18,717 nucleotides of DNA from Pirellulales bacterium (GTDB lineage Bacteria > Planctomycetota > Planctomycetia > Pirellulales > JAICIG01): assembly GCA_025924495.1 (NCBI GenBank), contig JAICIG010000117.1:1-18717 (forward strand), written 5' to 3'. The notes under the pieces are model-generated. The model ran no database searches, was not told the DNA's origin, and saw only the letters and a program-made list of their open reading frames with translations. The translations under genes and the position numbers were made by a program. Each line of letters begins with the position of its first letter. Within the stretch, counting starts at the first letter, position 1. Shown here one piece after another: positions 16,374 to 18,717 of the stretch.

Positions 16374-16558
16374 TAGCACGGGTCGATGCCGCCCCAGCAG
16401 GAAAAGCGAAGCAAAATATCGAGTTTGAGGATCCAATCTGCGCGGCAGACCTATCGAAATACAAAGCTGCGGCCTGCACTTTTAGCCGCTCACGCTTGTG
16501 GGTGCGATGGCAAGCATTTGACATCATCCCCAACCGCTCGCGCTGCAGGAGAAACAGC

Positions 16559-18325
16559 TCAGAACGAAACGGCGATTGCGCCTTTGTCTACTTCCGTCCA
16601 CCCCGCGGCATCAAAACGTGCCCAAACAGCCGCTTTCCTAAAAAACGCTTTGACTGCCGGGGACGTGGGCGGCGTTCCGCTCTCGGGTAACCAGCTCGCA
16701 TCACGAACCGGCCGCGCGTCTAAACGAGATTCGATCACGACCTCGGCATGCGAGTTCCGGTAGAACACGGACCCGTCGCCATCGATGACGATGCTCGGTT
16801 TGGCTCGCCGCAGCGCTTCCAACGCAGCTAGAAAGCGATCGAAATCCCCCGCCAGCACGGCCACTTCTTCACCGTTACCGAGCGACGCATGAGCGTAGCG
16901 AGATTTTCCGTGCGTGATGCTACGGCACAGATGCAACGTTTTCAGACGCTTGAGACCAACTAACGATTCGAGCCCTGCCGCCGAAACGCAGCTTTCTGTC
17001 GGCGACGTGCGGTCGTCGTCAATCGCCAGTTCCTCAAGCGACTCGAGCCCGGCCAACTTCGCCAATCCCGCGGCAGTGACCGTGGTTCTTTGCAGTTTGA
17101 GCAACTTCAAACGCGGCAGCGAGGCAAGGCGGCGAAGAACTTCGCCACCGATGTCTTCGCACTCTTGCTCGTCCCTACCTAGCCACAGACGCTGTGTGTC
17201 CATCAGGCCGAGCGATTCAAGTTTTGGCAGCGGAGGCAAGTGCGAGAGTAGTGACGGTCCGGTCGCAGAAACGTCCAGGCCGAGCGATTTCAAATTCGTC
17301 AGGCCCGCCAGGCACGTCAGGCTCTGGCTGTTAATCTTCATGTCCGACAAACTCAGGTGTTCAAGTTGCGGCGTGTTGCCGATCACCGTCAGACAGTCAT
17401 GCCATATCCGTTCGTCATCAGGAAGGAACGATCGCGCCAAAGAGAACGACCGCAGATTCGCCAAGCCCGCCAAGCTTTCCTCGCCGATCGACATGTCTCG
17501 CACAGCGAGTTCTCTAAGCTGAGTCATGTTGCCAAGCGGCGGCAAGCGGTCTTGCGGGAGCCATTCATCGTCGTCGCGGCCATCCCACGTACGGACGATG
17601 TGCAAACTTCGCAGGTTGCGCATCTCGCTCAAGGCCGCGGCCATGCCTGGGGTCAGATGATCCACGTGGATGACAAGTCGTCGCAATTGCGGCAGTTTCG
17701 CCAGCCGCGCGATCAGTTTGTCACGCTGCGCATCGTCTGCTCTATGGTCCACGTTCGCGGAAACAATGTACCGACGGTACCGATCGGCTCCCAAAAGATC
17801 GAGCCATCTCGGACCGTAGCGTTTGACCGAAAGGTCGGAGGCAGCGCGTTGGTCGGCGATGAGCGAATCTTGCAGATTTGCCCGATCGCGAGCCGAGGCG
17901 AACCAAGCGCAGGACGCGGCCGCCAGCGCCACCGCCGCCAGCATCGTGCGCAGGTTCCAAAGCAGCCGCCGGCGACGCAGCAGCCATTCGCAAGCAGCCG
18001 CGGGGCCGGCCAATATCGCGAGCCAAATCGCTGAATTGGCAGCCAATCGGGAAGCACTCCAGAACCAACCGATGGTAAACTTCTCCCAGCCGGTGTTCCA
18101 AAACACATAGCGATGCCAAATCAGCGGCCAGCCGTACGACTTGTCATCGAAGTGGTCTTTAGAATCTTCGTCAAAGCTCAAATTCGCCAGCACGATCAGC
18201 GCTGCGATGACGACCAGCACGACGACCGTCAACGCCCGCGGGCGGTAACGAGAAATGGCGGCAAATAACCGATGCGTTTTCGACCGAGTTGCGGTCGCAG
18301 GCGGAGTTGCGTCTGGCTGTCTCAT
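16559..18325 (-). CDS. Membrane-anchored leucine-rich repeat protein
   Basis: 588 residues. The N-terminal third is membrane-associated: a hydrophobic helix at about 31-49, a second at 94-112, and a third at 121-142 that opens with LLWNLRTMLAAVALAA, the planctomycete 'x-LR-x-[LM]-L' segment in an internal position. After a linker, residues about 200-480 hold roughly eight to ten irregular leucine-rich repeats of the 'L-x-x-L-x-x-L-x-L' type, for example NLRSLHIV, QLRELAV, NLRSFSLA, QLEHLSLS, NLKSLGLD, KLESLGLM, RLKLLKLQ, SLEELAID and RLKTLHLC. Such repeats bind proteins; the partner is unknown. The end, ALRRAKPSIVIDGDG, is shared with the upstream gene. It lies 25 bp behind that gene on the same strand. 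Confidence 0.85.
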   Translation of the reverse strand: MRQPDATPPATATRSKTHRLFAAISRYRPRALTVVVLVVIAALIVLANLSFDEDSKDHFDDKSYGWPLIWHRYVFWNTGWEKFTIGWFWSASRLAANSAIWLAILAGPAAACEWLLRRRRLLWNLRTMLAAVALAAASCAWFASARDRANLQDSLIADQRAASDLSVKRYGPRWLDLLGADRYRRYIVSANVDHRADDAQRDKLIARLAKLPQLRRLVIHVDHLTPGMAAALSEMRNLRSLHIVRTWDGRDDDEWLPQDRLPPLGNMTQLRELAVRDMSIGEESLAGLANLRSFSLARSFLPDDERIWHDCLTVIGNTPQLEHLSLSDMKINSQSLTCLAGLTNLKSLGLDVSATGPSLLSHLPPLPKLESLGLMDTQRLWLGRDEQECEDIGGEVLRRLASLPRLKLLKLQRTTVTAAGLAKLAGLESLEELAIDDDRTSPTESCVSAAGLESLVGLKRLKTLHLCRSITHGKSRYAHASLGNGEEVAVLAGDFDRFLAALEALRRAKPSIVIDGDGSVFYRNSHAEVVIESRLDARPVRDASWLPESGTPPTSPAVKAFFRKAAVWARFDAAGWTEVDKGAIAVSF

Positions 18326-18350
18326 CAGAGCGAATCCAAGGCGTGCAGCA

Positions 18351-18717
18351 TTATTTCGCAGGGGTCGAATTGACGGCGCCCTGGAGCATTGCCTTGCCCG
18401 GTTGTTTGTCTTTCCGCGCCTGCACCATTCGGCGATAGAATTCGGCCCGCGAATATGCAGGGATGGACTCGCCTTTCGGCGCCGAGAGATCTTTGAATAA
18501 GCTGATCGCTTCGTCGGCGTCGCCGTCGATCACAACGCGGGGGTTCGCTTTTCGTAAAGCGGCATACGCACCGAGGCACGCTTCAGTCTCCTCAAGGGAA
18601 AGATCAAATTTGTCACTCAGCGCATCGGCCGACTGCCAGGCTTCCTCGTCAAACAAATCGATGTGCAGCTTCTTGAGTCGCTTCAACCCGGCGAGCGCTT
18701 TCAAGCCAGCCGGGTCC
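18351..18717 (-). CDS. Leucine-rich repeat protein, C-terminal part (runs off the window)
   Basis: The reading frame is open to the end of the window, so this is the C-terminal 121 or so residues of a longer gene; the true start lies outside. It begins within a leucine-rich repeat (GLKALAGLKRLKKLHIDLF), then has ALRKANPRVVIDGDA and a charged tail ending NSTPAK. The order GLKRLKxLH, about 40 residues, then ALRxAxPxxVIDGD matches the end of the neighbouring LRR gene, so the two are probably tandem duplicates. The tail after VIDGD differs completely between the two. Function unknown. Confidence 0.75.
   Translation of the reverse strand, partial: DPAGLKALAGLKRLKKLHIDLFDEEAWQSADALSDKFDLSLEETEACLGAYAALRKANPRVVIDGDADEAISLFKDLSAPKGESIPAYSRAEFYRRMVQARKDKQPGKAMLQGAVNSTPAK

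Noticed and set aside
1..18717. CRISPR arrays, insertion sequences, phage genes, tRNA or rRNA
   Set aside because: No regularly spaced repeats, transposase or integrase motifs, or conserved RNA cores were found on reading both strands.

Overview
The window is GC-rich chromosomal DNA that looks like Planctomycetota, probably a Pirellula-like lineage. This is inferred from gene content, not from any marker gene. The evidence is a Tat-exported DUF1501 protein, a Tat-exported Gfo/Idh/MocA oxidoreductase, a XylR-type AraC regulator with a sugar-binding-protein-like sensor, a two-domain acetyl-xylan-esterase-like hydrolase, an ECF sigma operon, large leucine-rich-repeat proteins, and several small proteins with the N-terminal 'Q-[FI]-x-LR-x-[LM]' segment common in that phylum. 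No rRNA, tRNA, CRISPR array, insertion sequence or integrase was seen.

Layout. 165-1352 (+) encodes the XylR/AraC regulator, preceded by a short AT-rich block with two identical 9-bp direct repeats 21 bp apart. 1465-3465 (-) is the exported two-domain alpha/beta hydrolase. 3746-5146 (+) is the DUF1501 protein, divergent from the hydrolase. 7610-5222 (-) is an overlapping three-gene operon: ECF sigma factor, single-pass membrane protein (candidate anti-sigma factor) and secreted hypothetical protein. 7878-8947 (+) holds two small membrane-associated hypothetical proteins. 13156-8978 (-) holds a large secreted clan-A-like glycoside hydrolase followed by the oxidoreductase, probably one transcription unit for carbohydrate processing. 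13545-16373 (+) holds a VIT/VWA surface-type protein followed by a rhomboid-family protease. 18717-16559 (-) holds two neighbouring LRR genes with related C-termini; the upstream one runs off the window.

The most interesting unit is 13545-16373. The VIT/VWA protein ends in a glycine run, one hydrophobic helix and an Arg cluster, the architecture of a GlyGly-CTERM sorting signal. The next gene encodes a rhombosortase-like intramembrane serine protease (GLSG Ser141, His207, a WRLITG...HWS segment). This looks like a self-contained protease/substrate pair. VIT/VWA proteins are known as partners of dedicated sortases in marine proteobacteria, so pairing one with a rhombosortase would be a parallel solution. 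A strong hairpin lies between the two genes and may set their relative expression.

The regulator, esterase-like hydrolase, glycoside hydrolase and oxidoreductase together suggest plant or algal polysaccharide use, but no substrate can be fixed from sequence alone. Start sites are tentative for several genes because Shine-Dalgarno sequences are often weak here.
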